Assembly (NCBI GenBank): GCA_903867885.1
Contig: CAIPTD010000145.1
Location: 28,738-92,737 of the forward strand
Reading direction: 5' to 3'
Length of the DNA stretch: 64,000 bases
Source of the DNA: an uncultured Ferrovum sp.
GTDB lineage: Bacteria; Pseudomonadota; Gammaproteobacteria; Burkholderiales; Ferrovaceae
Made by a program: the position numbers and the translations under genes. The notes beneath the pieces are model-generated. The model made no database searches. It was not told where the DNA came from and saw only the letters and a list, made by a program, of their open reading frames with translations. Shown piece by piece: positions 52,090 through 63,001 of the stretch (position 1 is the first letter of the stretch; each line of letters begins with the position of its first letter).

Positions 52090-53025
52090 ATGTCAGTCCG
52101 TTCTCATCTCATTATAGCCACCCGCGAAAGTCGTCTCGCCTTATGGCAAGCCCATCATATGCGGGACCGTTTAGCTGAATTATATCCAGAGGCCCGCCTC
52201 GATATACTCGGTATGACAACAACGGGCGATCAAATTCTGGATCGCACCTTAGCAGCAGTGGGTGGAAAAGGGCTGTTCGTTAAAGAATTAGAAGTGGCGA
52301 TGCGCGAAGGTCGCGCGCATTTTGCTGTTCATAGTTTGAAAGATGTGCCCATGGTTTTGCCCGACGATTTCGATATGATTTTTACAGGGCCTCGCGAAGA
52401 CCCCCTCGATGCTTTTGTCAGCAACGACTATCCTGATCTTCACAGCCTGCCCAAAGGTGCGGTGGTGGGCACATCTAGCCTGCGCCGTGAAAGCCAGTTG
52501 AGAGCCCGTTTTCCCCATCTTGAAATTCGCTCGCTGCGCGGCAACCTTGATACCCGTTTGCGCAAACTTGATAGCGGAGAATATCAAGCCATCTTACTGG
52601 CTGCCGCTGGATTAATGCGCTTGGGAATGGCGGAGCGAATCCGGACAAGACTCAGTTTGGAAGACAGTATTCCTGCAGTAGGTCAAGGCGCGCTTGGCAT
52701 TGAGTTTTTAAAAGATGACCACGCAACTCGGGCTGCGCTTGAACCTTTAATCGATCTGGCTACTACTTTAAGGGTGACCGCTGAACGGGCTTTCTCTCGC
52801 CGTTTAGCAGGAAGTTGCGATGTACCCCTTGGAGCACACGCCGTTCTTAAAGGTGAAGAACTTCACATCGAAGGATTTGTGGCTGCTGTAGATGGCTCCA
52901 AACTATTGCGCGAATCCGTCCGCGGCCTTTCTTCTCACGCCGAAAAATTAGGCACTCAACTCGCTGAAAACTTGCTTGCTCAAGGTGCTGCTGAGATTTT
53001 AGGTGATCGTGCGCCTATTATTTAA
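52090..53025 (+). CDS. hemC: Hydroxymethylbilane synthase; start set at ATG 52090
   Basis: [76 protein letters not shown]. Confidence 0.98.
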   Translation: MSVRSHLIIATRESRLALWQAHHMRDRLAELYPEARLDILGMTTTGDQILDRTLAAVGGKGLFVKELEVAMREGRAHFAVHSLKDVPMVLPDDFDMIFTGPREDPLDAFVSNDYPDLHSLPKGAVVGTSSLRRESQLRARFPHLEIRSLRGNLDTRLRKLDSGEYQAILLAAAGLMRLGMAERIRTRLSLEDSIPAVGQGALGIEFLKDDHATRAALEPLIDLATTLRVTAERAFSRRLAGSCDVPLGAHAVLKGEELHIEGFVAAVDGSKLLRESVRGLSSHAEKLGTQLAENLLAQGAAEILGDRAPII

Positions 53026-53034
53026 ATCTCTGGC

Positions 53035-53817
53035 ATGAGCTCAAGCCCCGACTCGCGCCCGCTAGTCGGGCGACACATTCTGATTTGCAGGCCTGAAGGG
53101 CAAGATCGCCCTTTGGCGCAACACCTCCAATCACTGGGGGGGCAAACTTACTCTTACGCCGGTATACGCATTTCAGCCTGCGCGCATTCACCAGAAACAC
53201 GTTACCACCTTCAACATCTGGCTCAGTATCAATGGGCCGTCTTTGTGAGTCGTAACGCGGTTGAATTTGGGCTGCGCGCGTCTGAACATTTTGGTACCTG
53301 GCCTTCCCAAGTGCGTTGTGTTGCCATTGGCAAGGCCACCGCCCTGAAACTTGAACAAGCTGGCTGCGGGCCTGTGTTGCGCCCACAGGGCAGCGAAGAC
53401 AGCGAGGGCTTGCTTCAGGCCCAAGCCCTACAAGATTTAGAAGGTCAGCGGGTTCTTATATTTCGCGGGCAGGGTGGGCGCGAGGCCTTGGCAGAGGGCT
53501 TGAGGGCGGCAGGGGCTATCGTTGATTATGCGGAGGTGTATCAAAGACAAGCGCCCTCTGAAGACCCGGGGGAACTGCGCTCGATGGTTCATTCACATCA
53601 ACTTTCGGCTATTTGCGCCATGAGTAGCGAAACCCTGCACAATGTTCTTGAAGCCTTTGGTCTAGAATGTTTATCTGGCTTATGCTCTATTCCTTGGTTG
53701 GTGCCTCATCCCAAAATTGCAGCGGTAGCCCGCCAAGCAGGAATTCAGCAGGTAATAGAATCACCGGGTAGCGAACTTGAAGCGGTGAGTGGTGCCCTTA
53801 TTAACTTTTTTCGATAA
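53035..53817 (+). CDS. hemD: Uroporphyrinogen-III synthase
   Basis: VFVSRNAVEFGL, AIGKATALKLEQAG, ILIFRGQGGREAL-type VLIFRGQGGREALAEGL; position after hemC. Confidence 0.93.
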   Translation: MSSSPDSRPLVGRHILICRPEGQDRPLAQHLQSLGGQTYSYAGIRISACAHSPETRYHLQHLAQYQWAVFVSRNAVEFGLRASEHFGTWPSQVRCVAIGKATALKLEQAGCGPVLRPQGSEDSEGLLQAQALQDLEGQRVLIFRGQGGREALAEGLRAAGAIVDYAEVYQRQAPSEDPGELRSMVHSHQLSAICAMSSETLHNVLEAFGLECLSGLCSIPWLVPHPKIAAVARQAGIQQVIESPGSELEAVSGALINFFR

Positions 53818-53824
53818 TTCACTC

Positions 53825-54895
53825 ATGAATTCGTCCGACGTTTCTGTGCCTCAACAAGATCCTTTAGAGCCCTCCCCTACTGCACGTTCCCCGCGTGAAA
53901 GAAGGCTTATTCGCGAGGTACGCGCGGCGATTGGCGTGGCTGCTCTGGCTTGTGTACTCACCATACTCGGTAACATCGAGTCGCAACGTGAGATTCTAGA
54001 GTCACGCTCTGATTTACAAAAACAGCTTGCTGAGCTTGATGCTACGAGCCGCCAAGCCCGAGCACTAGCAGGCCAAGCGCAAAACGCTACGGCTGATATT
54101 GAAACAAGAATCAGTGCGCTTGATGGTCGAGTGAGCGATACACAAACTCAGCAAACGACTTTGTCGGCCTTATATCGCGATCTATCGATTAACAAAGAAG
54201 AAGTGGTGTTGGCTGAAGTAGAACAGGCTGTTTCAATTGCCAATCAAGAATTACTCTTGGCGGGTGATGTCCGTTTGGCGATCAATGCAATGGAAGATGC
54301 CGAGCGCAGATTGGAGCGCATTAACCGCCCTTCTTTGCAAGGTATTCGGCAGGTGGTCGATCAGGATTTGCGCCGACTGCGCGCGATTCCGGTTGCGGAC
54401 GTATCGGGCATGAGTCTGCGCCTTGAAAATCTGGCAAATTCTGTTGATCAATTACCCTTAGCTGCTGCAGCACGGCCTGTCCCTCCGGCTAAAATGAAGG
54501 ATAAAAAACCAGAGGGCTTTTGGGCCAACCTTGGGGATAAATTTCTCACTGAGATTGGCCAAGCAGTTCGAATTCAACGCAGTGAAGGCGAAGCCTTACC
54601 CCCCTTAGCTCCTGATCAAACCTTTTTCCTGCGGCAAAACTTGCGCTTACGTCTTCTCACGGCAAGACAAGCACTCCTATCTCACGATGAAACAAACTAT
54701 CGGGGTGACCTAAGGCTAGCCAGCCGTTGGCTTGATAGCTGGTATGACAAACAAGATAAAGGGGTTAGGCAAGCAGGGGATACGTTGAGACTGATGATTG
54801 AGTCCCCTACGTCCATCCATCTCCCCGATGTGGCGGCGAGTTTAAATGCCATTCGTGATCATCAATCCGCTCGCACACCAGGCCGTGTGAAATGA
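53825..54895 (+). CDS. hemX: HemX-family membrane protein; start set at ATG 53825
   Basis: Single transmembrane segment, coiled coil, VEQAVSIANQELLLAGDVRLAINAMEDAERRL; between hemD and hemY. Confidence 0.88.
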   Translation: MNSSDVSVPQQDPLEPSPTARSPRERRLIREVRAAIGVAALACVLTILGNIESQREILESRSDLQKQLAELDATSRQARALAGQAQNATADIETRISALDGRVSDTQTQQTTLSALYRDLSINKEEVVLAEVEQAVSIANQELLLAGDVRLAINAMEDAERRLERINRPSLQGIRQVVDQDLRRLRAIPVADVSGMSLRLENLANSVDQLPLAAAARPVPPAKMKDKKPEGFWANLGDKFLTEIGQAVRIQRSEGEALPPLAPDQTFFLRQNLRLRLLTARQALLSHDETNYRGDLRLASRWLDSWYDKQDKGVRQAGDTLRLMIESPTSIHLPDVAASLNAIRDHQSARTPGRVK

Positions 54896-56061
54896 ACACC
54901 GTCATTTGGATACTGCTACTCGCTGGTCTTGCGGTCACAACGGCAATATTGACTGCAAATGGCGGAGCCTTTGTGTTGATAGTATTACCTCCCTGGCGAA
55001 TAGAGTTATCGGTTGCAGCTTTTGTCATCGCCGTTTTGCTGATGATGGTATTGGGTTTTTTTGTAACCAGAGTCACTGCTGGAACCTTGAATCTACCCTC
55101 TAGCATCCGCGCTTTAAGATTGGGACGGCGTCAGGCAAAAGCTAAAGAGGCTGTTCTTTTTGCTGCAGAAGCTTTTTTTGAGGGGAATTACGCCAGGGCA
55201 GAACAGGCTGCGCAACGCGCACTGACCCAAGGTGAGTCTGTGGGCTTATGCGCCGTCATCGCAGCGCGGGCCGCACATCATCAGAGACGTTTCACTGAGC
55301 GGGACCAATACCTAGAGTCTTTACACAGCCTATTACCGCGCGATCGTATTTTGCAATTAAGCACGCAAGCTGATTTACTTCTTGATGAGCGCCGTCACCA
55401 GGAGGCAACCGAAGTGCTGCGCCGTGCCCGCGAAATCGCGCCTCGCAGCCAAACCGTTCGTCGCCTCACACTTCGTGCCCAGGTCTTGATGCGCCAATGG
55501 GATCTGGTCCTGAAAACACTTCAAACTTTAGAGGCTGCAAAAGGAATCGATGGCCCCCACGCAGATGCCGTTCGCCGGCAAGCTTTGCTTGGCTTATTGG
55601 CTCGCCATGGCCAAGATACCAAAAGCCTGCGTACTTTTTGGCGTTCATTGTCACAACGCGAACGCAGCGATCGCGCTTTGGTCATCTCGGCGGCTAGTTT
55701 ATTCATTGGCCTGAAATTGATGGACGATGCTAGAACCATACTTGAACAAGCATTAGATGAAGCATGGGATACCGAATTCGCCGCCCTTTACGGTAAGTGC
55801 CACAGTTCGAGTGTTCTTGAACAGATCAAGAAAGCTGAGGGCTGGCTCACCCTGCACCCCCAAGATGCCGGCTTGCTTCTGAGTTTAGGGCGCTTATGCC
55901 TTCACCAATCCTTATGGGGTAAAGCACAAAACTATTTAGAAGCGAGCCTCGCCCTCGAACCTTCGCGTGAAGGCCGAGCGCTATTGGAGGAGATGGGGAC
56001 CAATCTGATTTCCCGGATACCAAAAATGCGTCCGATGCCGCCTGATTTAGAAGGGGGTTAA
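54892..56061 (+). CDS. hemY: HemY-family TPR membrane protein
   Basis: NGGAFVLIVLPPWRIELSVAAFVIAVLLMMVLGFFV, TPR repeats, C-terminal PPDLEGG; after hemX. Confidence 0.9.
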   Translation: MNTVIWILLLAGLAVTTAILTANGGAFVLIVLPPWRIELSVAAFVIAVLLMMVLGFFVTRVTAGTLNLPSSIRALRLGRRQAKAKEAVLFAAEAFFEGNYARAEQAAQRALTQGESVGLCAVIAARAAHHQRRFTERDQYLESLHSLLPRDRILQLSTQADLLLDERRHQEATEVLRRAREIAPRSQTVRRLTLRAQVLMRQWDLVLKTLQTLEAAKGIDGPHADAVRRQALLGLLARHGQDTKSLRTFWRSLSQRERSDRALVISAASLFIGLKLMDDARTILEQALDEAWDTEFAALYGKCHSSSVLEQIKKAEGWLTLHPQDAGLLLSLGRLCLHQSLWGKAQNYLEASLALEPSREGRALLEEMGTNLISRIPKMRPMPPDLEGG

Positions 56062-57089
56062 GCTTTTTTGTTAGGATCGACAGCAATCGTAAAGGGGTCA
56101 GAATAGAACTCTTCCTCAGGCAAACCACGTGAACTGATAAAACTGCGTTTTCCAGCATCGACCATCACTGGGGCCCCGCAGGCGTATACCTGATAGCCCG
56201 AAAGATCTGCAAAATCTGCCAGAATCGCTTCATGCACAAGCCCGGTACGACCCTGCCAATGGTCGTCGGCAAGAGGCTCAGAAAGTACCGGGATGAAAGT
56301 AAAGTTGGAGTAGTTTGCTTGCCAATTTCCTGCTTCTTTCGCCATGTAAAGGTCTTGCAAACTCCGCACGCCCCAATATAAAACCATCTGGCGTAAGGAA
56401 CCTTGGGCCAAGGCATGCTCAATAATGCCCTTAATCGGGGCAAATCCCGTTCCACCCGCCATAAACACGATCGGCTTATCGGAATCTTGGCGCAGAAAAA
56501 ACGTGCCCAAGGGCCCCTCTATACGCAAAATCGTCTTGGGTTTGAGTTCTTCAAAAACATATTTTGAAAAATTACCGCCCGGATAATGACGAATATGCAG
56601 TTCAACCAAGTTGCCTTCACCGGGAGTGCTGGCCATCGAAAAACTACGTCGCTTGCCGTCCTGCATGATGAAGTCAATATATTGCCCCGGTAAAAAATTG
56701 AATTTTTCCGTAGCGGGAAGTTTTAACCGCAAAATAGCAACGTCATGGCTAATGCGATCTATGCTCTCTACACGAACTGGCAGCTTGCGTACCGCAATAT
56801 CTTTGACACCGGAGATCATGCGCGCTTCAATCACGAGATCGGTCTTGGCTTTAGCCAGACAAAAGAGTGCCTTGCCTGATGAAATTTCTTCATCACTCAA
56901 AGCATTAGATTGATAATCGCCTAAATCTACCTCGCCAGAGACGATACGTCCCTTGCAGGTCCCGCAGGCACCGCTTCGGCACCCGTAGGGTAGGCCAAAC
57001 CCTTGGCGCAATGCGCCTTCAAGCAGGGTCTCGTTATCTTGGAGTTCAAAAGTGTGACCCGCAGGCTGGATAGTGACATGCAGTGGCAT
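56058..57089 (-). CDS. Plant-type ferredoxin plus FAD/NAD(P)H oxidoreductase (CDP-6-deoxy-delta-3,4-glucoseen reductase-like)
   Basis: GLPYGCRSGACGTCKGRI [2Fe-2S] motif, RRSFSMASTP, FMAGGTGFAPIKGI. Confidence 0.92.
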   Translation of the reverse strand: MPLHVTIQPAGHTFELQDNETLLEGALRQGFGLPYGCRSGACGTCKGRIVSGEVDLGDYQSNALSDEEISSGKALFCLAKAKTDLVIEARMISGVKDIAVRKLPVRVESIDRISHDVAILRLKLPATEKFNFLPGQYIDFIMQDGKRRSFSMASTPGEGNLVELHIRHYPGGNFSKYVFEELKPKTILRIEGPLGTFFLRQDSDKPIVFMAGGTGFAPIKGIIEHALAQGSLRQMVLYWGVRSLQDLYMAKEAGNWQANYSNFTFIPVLSEPLADDHWQGRTGLVHEAILADFADLSGYQVYACGAPVMVDAGKRSFISSRGLPEEEFYSDPFTIAVDPNKKA

Positions 57090-57110
57090 AAGCCGGGATA
57101 CTCCTAATCT

Positions 57111-58022
57111 ATGAATACGTTATCGATACAAACTGAAAGATTGTTGATTGTTGGATCGGGTGATGTCGCTTGGCGCGCGCTTCCTTGGTTATTAAAACGT
57201 TTCCGTGTTTTTGCGGTGTGCCGCAATACCGAAAATGCAACGCGTTGGCGAAACGCAGGTGCTGTCCCAGTGATTGCTGATTTAGACGACCGAAAATCCT
57301 TAATGCGGCTCAAAGGTCTGGCTAACTGGGTTTTGATCACTGCGCCGCCCAACGGTTCCCAACCTGACGATCCGCGGTTAAAGCGCTTGCTCGCTCAGCT
57401 TAGCTCGGCGCGGATCATACCATGCCGGTTAGTCTATATTGGTACTACAGGGGTTTATGGGGATTGTGCTGGCGCTAAAATTGATGAAACCCAGCCCCGG
57501 CGCGCAGAAAATGCCCGGGCAAAGCGACGAGTAGCGGCAGAAAACCTTTTACGCCATTGGTTGTATTCTTGTTCTCAGGTTCATCGCACAGCGAGTATTT
57601 TGCGAGCACCAGGCATCTATGCCGCTGATCGCCTACCTTTAGCACGACTTTCTGCTGGAACTCCTGCAATCCGAAGCGAAGAAGATAGCTACACTAGCCA
57701 CATACACGCAGATGACCTCGCAATGGCGGCATGTTTGGCGCTTTTCCGTGCAAAAGCCGGCCGCGCTTATCATGTATGTGACCACTCGCAGATCAAGATG
57801 GGGGATTGGTTTGATTTGGTAGCAGCGCATTTTGATCTCCCCAAGCCTGTCCGCATCACCCGATCAGAAGCTGAAAAGCAAATCCCTGCTGCGCTGTATA
57901 GTTTTATGCGGGAATCGCGCCGCTTAAGTAATCACAGGCTTTTACAAGAATTGCGCCTTAGGCTGCGCTATGCTTCGGTTAATCAAGGCTTAGCCGCTGT
58001 TCCCAAGCCCTTCACTTTTTAA
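57111..58022 (+). CDS. NAD(P)-dependent epimerase/SDR-like protein (YeeZ-like)
   Basis: RLLIVGSGDVAWRALPWLL, VYIGTTGVYGDCAG, RAPGIYAADRLPL, HIHADDLA. Confidence 0.88.
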   Translation: MNTLSIQTERLLIVGSGDVAWRALPWLLKRFRVFAVCRNTENATRWRNAGAVPVIADLDDRKSLMRLKGLANWVLITAPPNGSQPDDPRLKRLLAQLSSARIIPCRLVYIGTTGVYGDCAGAKIDETQPRRAENARAKRRVAAENLLRHWLYSCSQVHRTASILRAPGIYAADRLPLARLSAGTPAIRSEEDSYTSHIHADDLAMAACLALFRAKAGRAYHVCDHSQIKMGDWFDLVAAHFDLPKPVRITRSEAEKQIPAALYSFMRESRRLSNHRLLQELRLRLRYASVNQGLAAVPKPFTF

Positions 58023-58031
58023 AAGACCTGA

Positions 58032-58634
58032 TTGATGAACCCTAGAACTTCTCAAACGCGACTCGTTATTCTGCTTGCCTGTGCTGCAGCCTTTGGTCTT
58101 CTTAGCACCTGGTGGTTGCACCAAGCACCCGATACGCATGGGCCAACCGCGTTAGATGGTCTGCTTTCTTCACAGAGCAAAACCCCTCATCCCGCAACCA
58201 TTTCTCAAGGGGCGCTCATGGCAATTAGTCTGCCAGATCCTTCTGGCAAACCCCATACTTTTGCCGAATGGCAAGGCCGCCCCTTAGTCATTCATTTTTG
58301 GGCCACTTGGTGCCAGCCCTGCGTTGAAGAACTCCCCACCCTGGCAAAATTCAGCCGCTTATCGAAGTTTGCAGATGCCGCCGTGATTGGAATTGCAATG
58401 GACGCGCCTAAAGATGTGGATGCTTTTTTAAAGTCACACACCATTCCCTTCACAATCCTGCAAGAATCCCAGGGGATCGCTGATGATTTAAGTAGTCGAC
58501 TGGGAAATCCGGCAGGATCGCTGCCATTCTCTGCCATTGTGAATCGAAAAGGGGTAGTGGTTGAGACTCGCTTAGGTCCTTGGAAGGAGGGAGAACTAGA
58601 GGCGCACCTTGCGCCATTGCTGGCTGCAGACTAA
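58032..58634 (+). CDS. TlpA-like thioredoxin-fold protein
   Basis: VIHFWATWCQPCVEELPTLAKF; N-terminal transmembrane anchor; Pro-containing SLPFSAIVNRKG. Confidence 0.92.
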   Translation: MMNPRTSQTRLVILLACAAAFGLLSTWWLHQAPDTHGPTALDGLLSSQSKTPHPATISQGALMAISLPDPSGKPHTFAEWQGRPLVIHFWATWCQPCVEELPTLAKFSRLSKFADAAVIGIAMDAPKDVDAFLKSHTIPFTILQESQGIADDLSSRLGNPAGSLPFSAIVNRKGVVVETRLGPWKEGELEAHLAPLLAAD

Positions 58635-58779
58635 TTCGCCCATGCCCCAAAGAAACTGTCAAGTGAACCGAGGCTCCCCGGCGTTCACCGAAATTGTAGA
58701 CAGATTGAAGAAAATTGCTCACACTTCGTTCCACATTGACTCTTCGGCTGGGCGAACATGATTTCGCATGGCAGTTCTT

Positions 58780-59259
58780 ATGGACCTCAGAAAACTTAAA
58801 AAACTCATCGACCTCGTTCAAGAATCCGGAATTGCCGAACTTGAAATTACCGAGGGTGAAGAGAAAGTTCGTATCAACAGGGTAGGCTCCGGTGTGGCTG
58901 GAGGCGTTGTGATGTCGCAAGCGCCGACCATGATCCACCCAGATTATATTGCCCAGCCTCAGGCGCATTCTCATGCACCGGCACCTGCAGCTGTTCCCGC
59001 TCCCCCTCCTGTCTCGGAAGGCACCCCCGTCAAGTCTCCTATGGTGGGTACCTTTTATCGCGCGCCCTCTCCTGGCGCAGCCGCTTTTATTGAGGTGGGC
59101 CAGGCCGTTACGGTGGGACAAACTTTGTGCATCATTGAAGCTATGAAGCTGATGAACGAAATTGAGTCTGATGTGGCGGGTGTTGTTACTAAGATTCTTG
59201 TTGAATCCGGCCAACCCGTTGAATACGGTGAGCCGCTCTTCCTTGTTTCACCCAACTGA
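58780..59259 (+). CDS. accB: Biotin carboxyl carrier protein of acetyl-CoA carboxylase
   Basis: [45 protein letters not shown] biotinylation motif. Confidence 0.97.
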   Translation: MDLRKLKKLIDLVQESGIAELEITEGEEKVRINRVGSGVAGGVVMSQAPTMIHPDYIAQPQAHSHAPAPAAVPAPPPVSEGTPVKSPMVGTFYRAPSPGAAAFIEVGQAVTVGQTLCIIEAMKLMNEIESDVAGVVTKILVESGQPVEYGEPLFLVSPN

Positions 59260-59274
59260 GTTACCGCATCATTT

Positions 59275-60633
59275 ATGTTTGAAAAAGTGCTCATCGCCAA
59301 TCGCGGCGAAATTGCGCTCCGCATCCAGCGCGCCTGTCGCGAACTCGGTATCAAGACTGTTGCGGTGCATTCTGAAGCTGACCGTGAGGCCAAATATGTC
59401 AGGCTGGCAGATGAATCGGTATGTATCGGACCTGCTTCATCAGCCCAGAGTTACTTAAATGTACCGTCTATTATCAGCGCCGCGGAAGTAACCGGAGCCG
59501 AAGCCATTCATCCAGGTTATGGTTTCCTCGCTGAAAACGCAGACTTTGCGGAACGTGTCGAGAAAAGCGGTTTTGTTTTTATCGGCCCTCGTGCAGAAAC
59601 CATTCGCCTGATGGGCAGTAAAATTAGCGCGAAAGATGCCATGGAAGCGGCAGGCGTTCCTGTGGTTCCCGGTTCAGGGGGGGCACTCAATGATGACCCT
59701 GAAGCCCTCTTAAGCATCGCTGAAAAGATAGGTTTTCCAGTGATCATCAAAGCCTCAGCAGGCGGGGGCGGGCGCGGGATGCGTATCGTTCAAAATGCTG
59801 ACGAACTGGTGGCGGCTGTCGCGATGACTCGCGGCGAGGCGGGCGCTGCGTTTGGCGACGATACGGTTTATATGGAAAAATTCCTCACCCTGCCAAGGCA
59901 CATCGAAATTCAAGTGATGGCCGATGAGCACGGTAATGCCATTTTCTTGGGTGAACGGGATTGCTCTATGCAACGGCGACACCAAAAAGTCATTGAGGAA
60001 GCGCCTGCCCCCGGCATTTCTTCTGCACTACGCAACACAATCGGCGAGCGTTGTGCTGAAGCTTGCCGGCGTATTGGATATCGTGGTGCAGGAACTTTTG
60101 AGTTTTTATATGAGAACGGAGAGTTCTTTTTCATCGAAATGAATACTCGTATTCAAGTTGAACATCCCGTTACCGAAGCGATCACGGGTGTGGATTTAGT
60201 TCAGGAACAACTTCGTGTTGCAGCTGGTGAAAAGCTCAGCGTGACCCAGAAGGATGTTGTGATTCGTGGCCATGCCATCGAATGCCGCATTAACGCAGAA
60301 GATCCATTTACTTTTGTCCCTTCTCCCGGTCGTGTAACCCAATTTCATACCCCTGGCGGCCCCGGTATCCGTGTTGATTCACATATGTATCAAAACTGCA
60401 CGGTACCGCCCTATTACGATTCCTTAATCGCTAAAATCATTGCCCATGGCGATACCCGTGCCCAGGCTTTAGCTAGGATGCGTATTGCTCTTTCAGAAAT
60501 GGTTGTTGAAGGCATCAAAACCAATATTCCATTACACCAGGAGTTGTTGAATGACCCAGGCTTCATTGCAGGGGGCACTTCGATTCATTACCTAGAAGAA
60601 AAGCTCGCGCGCGAGCGCGGCAAAGGACACTAA
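59275..60633 (+). CDS. accC: Biotin carboxylase
   Basis: [53 protein letters not shown]. Confidence 0.99.
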   Translation: MFEKVLIANRGEIALRIQRACRELGIKTVAVHSEADREAKYVRLADESVCIGPASSAQSYLNVPSIISAAEVTGAEAIHPGYGFLAENADFAERVEKSGFVFIGPRAETIRLMGSKISAKDAMEAAGVPVVPGSGGALNDDPEALLSIAEKIGFPVIIKASAGGGGRGMRIVQNADELVAAVAMTRGEAGAAFGDDTVYMEKFLTLPRHIEIQVMADEHGNAIFLGERDCSMQRRHQKVIEEAPAPGISSALRNTIGERCAEACRRIGYRGAGTFEFLYENGEFFFIEMNTRIQVEHPVTEAITGVDLVQEQLRVAAGEKLSVTQKDVVIRGHAIECRINAEDPFTFVPSPGRVTQFHTPGGPGIRVDSHMYQNCTVPPYYDSLIAKIIAHGDTRAQALARMRIALSEMVVEGIKTNIPLHQELLNDPGFIAGGTSIHYLEEKLARERGKGH

Positions 60634-60636
60634 ACC

Positions 60637-61539
60637 ATGCCTTGGCGACGCGTAGTGGTGTCGCTGCAGGCCGACTTGGCCGATGCCTTTGCTGACGCTC
60701 TATTAGATTCAGGTGCTTTGGCGGCCAGTATCGAGCAGGATCGCAGTGCCGGTCAGGCCGAACATGCCCTGTTTGGGGAACCTGGGTATATCGATGATAT
60801 GGGGCCGAGTCTGTGGCCCGATTGCCTGGTTGATGCCCTCCTTCCTTTGGATTTTGATGCGAACGCCTTGATTCACTCTGCGAGTGTTCTTCTTGAACTT
60901 CCTGAAGCACCGAATTTCACTGAAGATATCGTGGCCGATCAAGATTGGGTTAGAGCGACACAAAGTCAGTTTGAACCCATTCATATTGCCTCGGGCTTAT
61001 GGATTGTTCCAACTTGGCATGAACCACCCGAAACTCAAGCCATCAATATTCGTCTCGATCCGGGTCAGGCTTTTGGAACAGGAAGTCATCCTACTACTAG
61101 GCTTTGCTTGCAATGGCTTGCCGCCAACTGTCCTCAAGGAAGTGTTTTAGACTATGGGTGTGGTTCCGGGATTTTAGCCATTGCAGCGCATTTATTGGGC
61201 GCTCAAAAAGTCATTGGAGTCGATCTTGATCTTGCGGCGATCTCTACTGCCAATGCCAATGCGGAAGCCAATCATGTCGCGGCTCAATTTGGGCTACCGG
61301 ATCTACCCTCTGCGCAAGGGAAATTTGATGTTGTACTGGCCAATATTTTAACCCGTCCTTTAATTGCTCTCGCTCCTCTGTTGATTGCGCGTCTTGCACC
61401 TGGTGGGCAGCTGGTCCTGTCTGGCATCTTAGACCGACAGGTTGAAGAAGTTGTCAGCGCCTATGCCTTTGGCATAAAGCTTCATTCTTTTGGGGAACCA
61501 GGGGAATGGGCTTGTCTTAGCGGGCATCTCAAGCTGTGA
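60637..61539 (+). CDS. prmA: Ribosomal protein L11 methyltransferase
   Basis: LDPGQAFGTGSHPTTRLCLQWL, VLDYGCGSGILAIAA, VLANILTRPL. Confidence 0.97.
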   Translation: MPWRRVVVSLQADLADAFADALLDSGALAASIEQDRSAGQAEHALFGEPGYIDDMGPSLWPDCLVDALLPLDFDANALIHSASVLLELPEAPNFTEDIVADQDWVRATQSQFEPIHIASGLWIVPTWHEPPETQAINIRLDPGQAFGTGSHPTTRLCLQWLAANCPQGSVLDYGCGSGILAIAAHLLGAQKVIGVDLDLAAISTANANAEANHVAAQFGLPDLPSAQGKFDVVLANILTRPLIALAPLLIARLAPGGQLVLSGILDRQVEEVVSAYAFGIKLHSFGEPGEWACLSGHLKL

Positions 61540-62360
61540 GCCTCACGCGCGTTACGACTACGTGCCCGCAATGTAGTACCATTTTTCGGGTGAATCCAGA
61601 GCAACTCGCTGCGCGACGGGGGCAAGTGCGTTGCGGCAGATGCCGTCATGTTTTTAATGGCTATGAAACCGTATCGATTGGCCCGATAGAAAGCAATAAA
61701 ACCGCTTCAGGTTCTTCATCCAGAGCCACTTCATCCTATCCCTCCTCACCAGCCAGTTGGTGGAGCAGAATTCGTGGCTTTTCGGACACCGCTTCGCGTT
61801 CCTTGAGTTCAGAGGCACGAACGCCTGCCCCCAGTATTCTAAAAGGGGGATCTCCTCGTGACGAATTTGGTTTTCGCATTCCCTTTTGGAAACTTCATTT
61901 AGCGAAGTTTTTTTTTGCTTTTTCCTTCATTCTTTTTTTGCTTATTTTTGTTGGGGAGCGCATCGCCATCATTCAGCTTATTCCCGCAATGCGCCCCGTG
62001 TATCTCAAGATGCTGTCCCCCTTAGGCTTGCACACTCCGTTTCCCGGAGATGCGGATTTATGGACGGTTGAAAGCAGCGATTTACGCGAAGACCCCAAAG
62101 ATAGCGAAGTGTTTCACCTGAGTGCGACCCTTAGAAATCGCGCTAAAAGTACGCAATCGCTTCCATCTATTGATCTCAATCTGACTGATATGGATGGGCT
62201 GAGCATCGACCATCAAATCATCACCCCTGAGCAATATTTACCTGAGGGCCGATTGGTTGAACAAGGTTTGCCGGGCAACTCTGAACTGTCTTTTAAGCTG
62301 GAACTCAAACATTCTGGAAAGCGAAGTCAAGGTTATAGATTGGTTGTGTTCTTCCCTTAG
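61536..62360 (+). CDS. MJ0042-type zinc ribbon / DUF3426-like membrane protein
   Basis: TTCPQCSTIFRVNPEQLAARRGQVRCGRCRHVFNGYE; one transmembrane segment; after prmA. Confidence 0.9.
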   Translation: MSLTRVTTTCPQCSTIFRVNPEQLAARRGQVRCGRCRHVFNGYETVSIGPIESNKTASGSSSRATSSYPSSPASWWSRIRGFSDTASRSLSSEARTPAPSILKGGSPRDEFGFRIPFWKLHLAKFFFAFSFILFLLIFVGERIAIIQLIPAMRPVYLKMLSPLGLHTPFPGDADLWTVESSDLREDPKDSEVFHLSATLRNRAKSTQSLPSIDLNLTDMDGLSIDHQIITPEQYLPEGRLVEQGLPGNSELSFKLELKHSGKRSQGYRLVVFFP

Positions 62361-62470
62361 AACTTTTTCTCATCAAAATAATCCAGGTTTGTAGTGTTGC
62401 ACCGCACTCATTGCGATTACCTCGTATAATCTACGGGTTAAATTTTTTTCATCTTTCTTGGGCCCAAGAC

Positions 62471-62995
62471 ATGATTACTTCTTCCAGCCCGCGTACACAG
62501 CGCGGCATGAGCACCGTTGAATCAGCCATCGCAGTTGCCGTTGGCGCCATTGGTCTGGTTATCGGCATTGTATTAATTGTGCAATTCTCTATTTCATCTT
62601 ATGGCAGCAGAGATGCAAGCAAAGAGTCATCTATGTCTCACGATGCCATCATGGCGCGCCTCAAGCCCGTGGGTGAAATCGGTATGTATGATCCCAATGC
62701 CCCTCAGCCTACAGCAGCCAAAGCCCTTGTTGTAGCAGCTGCGGTGCCCTCGGCAAACAAAGGTGAGGCCACGTTTAAAGGTATATGCACAGGTTGCCAT
62801 GGTGCCGGTGTAATGGGCGCCCCCAAATTTGGCGATAAAGCCGCATGGGCGCCTCGCATTGCCAAAGGTTTGGATGTGCTCTATGTCAGTGCCATCAAAG
62901 GAAAAAATGCAATGCCTGCAAAAGGTGGAAACCCAGCGTTGGCGGACGATGATATCAAGGCAGCTGTTCAATATATGGTTAATGCTGCCAAGTAA
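62471..62995 (+). CDS. Membrane-anchored cytochrome c5-like protein; start set at ATG 62471
   Basis: N-terminal transmembrane anchor; FKGICTGCHGAGVMGAPKFGDKAAWAPRI; NAMPAKGGN. Confidence 0.92.
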   Translation: MITSSSPRTQRGMSTVESAIAVAVGAIGLVIGIVLIVQFSISSYGSRDASKESSMSHDAIMARLKPVGEIGMYDPNAPQPTAAKALVVAAAVPSANKGEATFKGICTGCHGAGVMGAPKFGDKAAWAPRIAKGLDVLYVSAIKGKNAMPAKGGNPALADDDIKAAVQYMVNAAK

Positions 62996-63001
62996 TTTCT
63001 G

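Noticed and set aside
53825-54895. Uroporphyrinogen-III C-methyltransferase activity for the hemX product
   Set aside because: The protein has only a transmembrane segment and coiled coil with no SAM methyltransferase motifs; that label is a common carry-over from fusion proteins.
62471-62580. Pilin-like cleavage pattern (RG-MSTVE plus hydrophobic stretch) in the cytochrome c5 N-terminus
   Set aside because: Related cytochrome c5 proteins have an ordinary N-terminal transmembrane anchor at the same place, so the resemblance to a prepilin peptidase site is probably chance.
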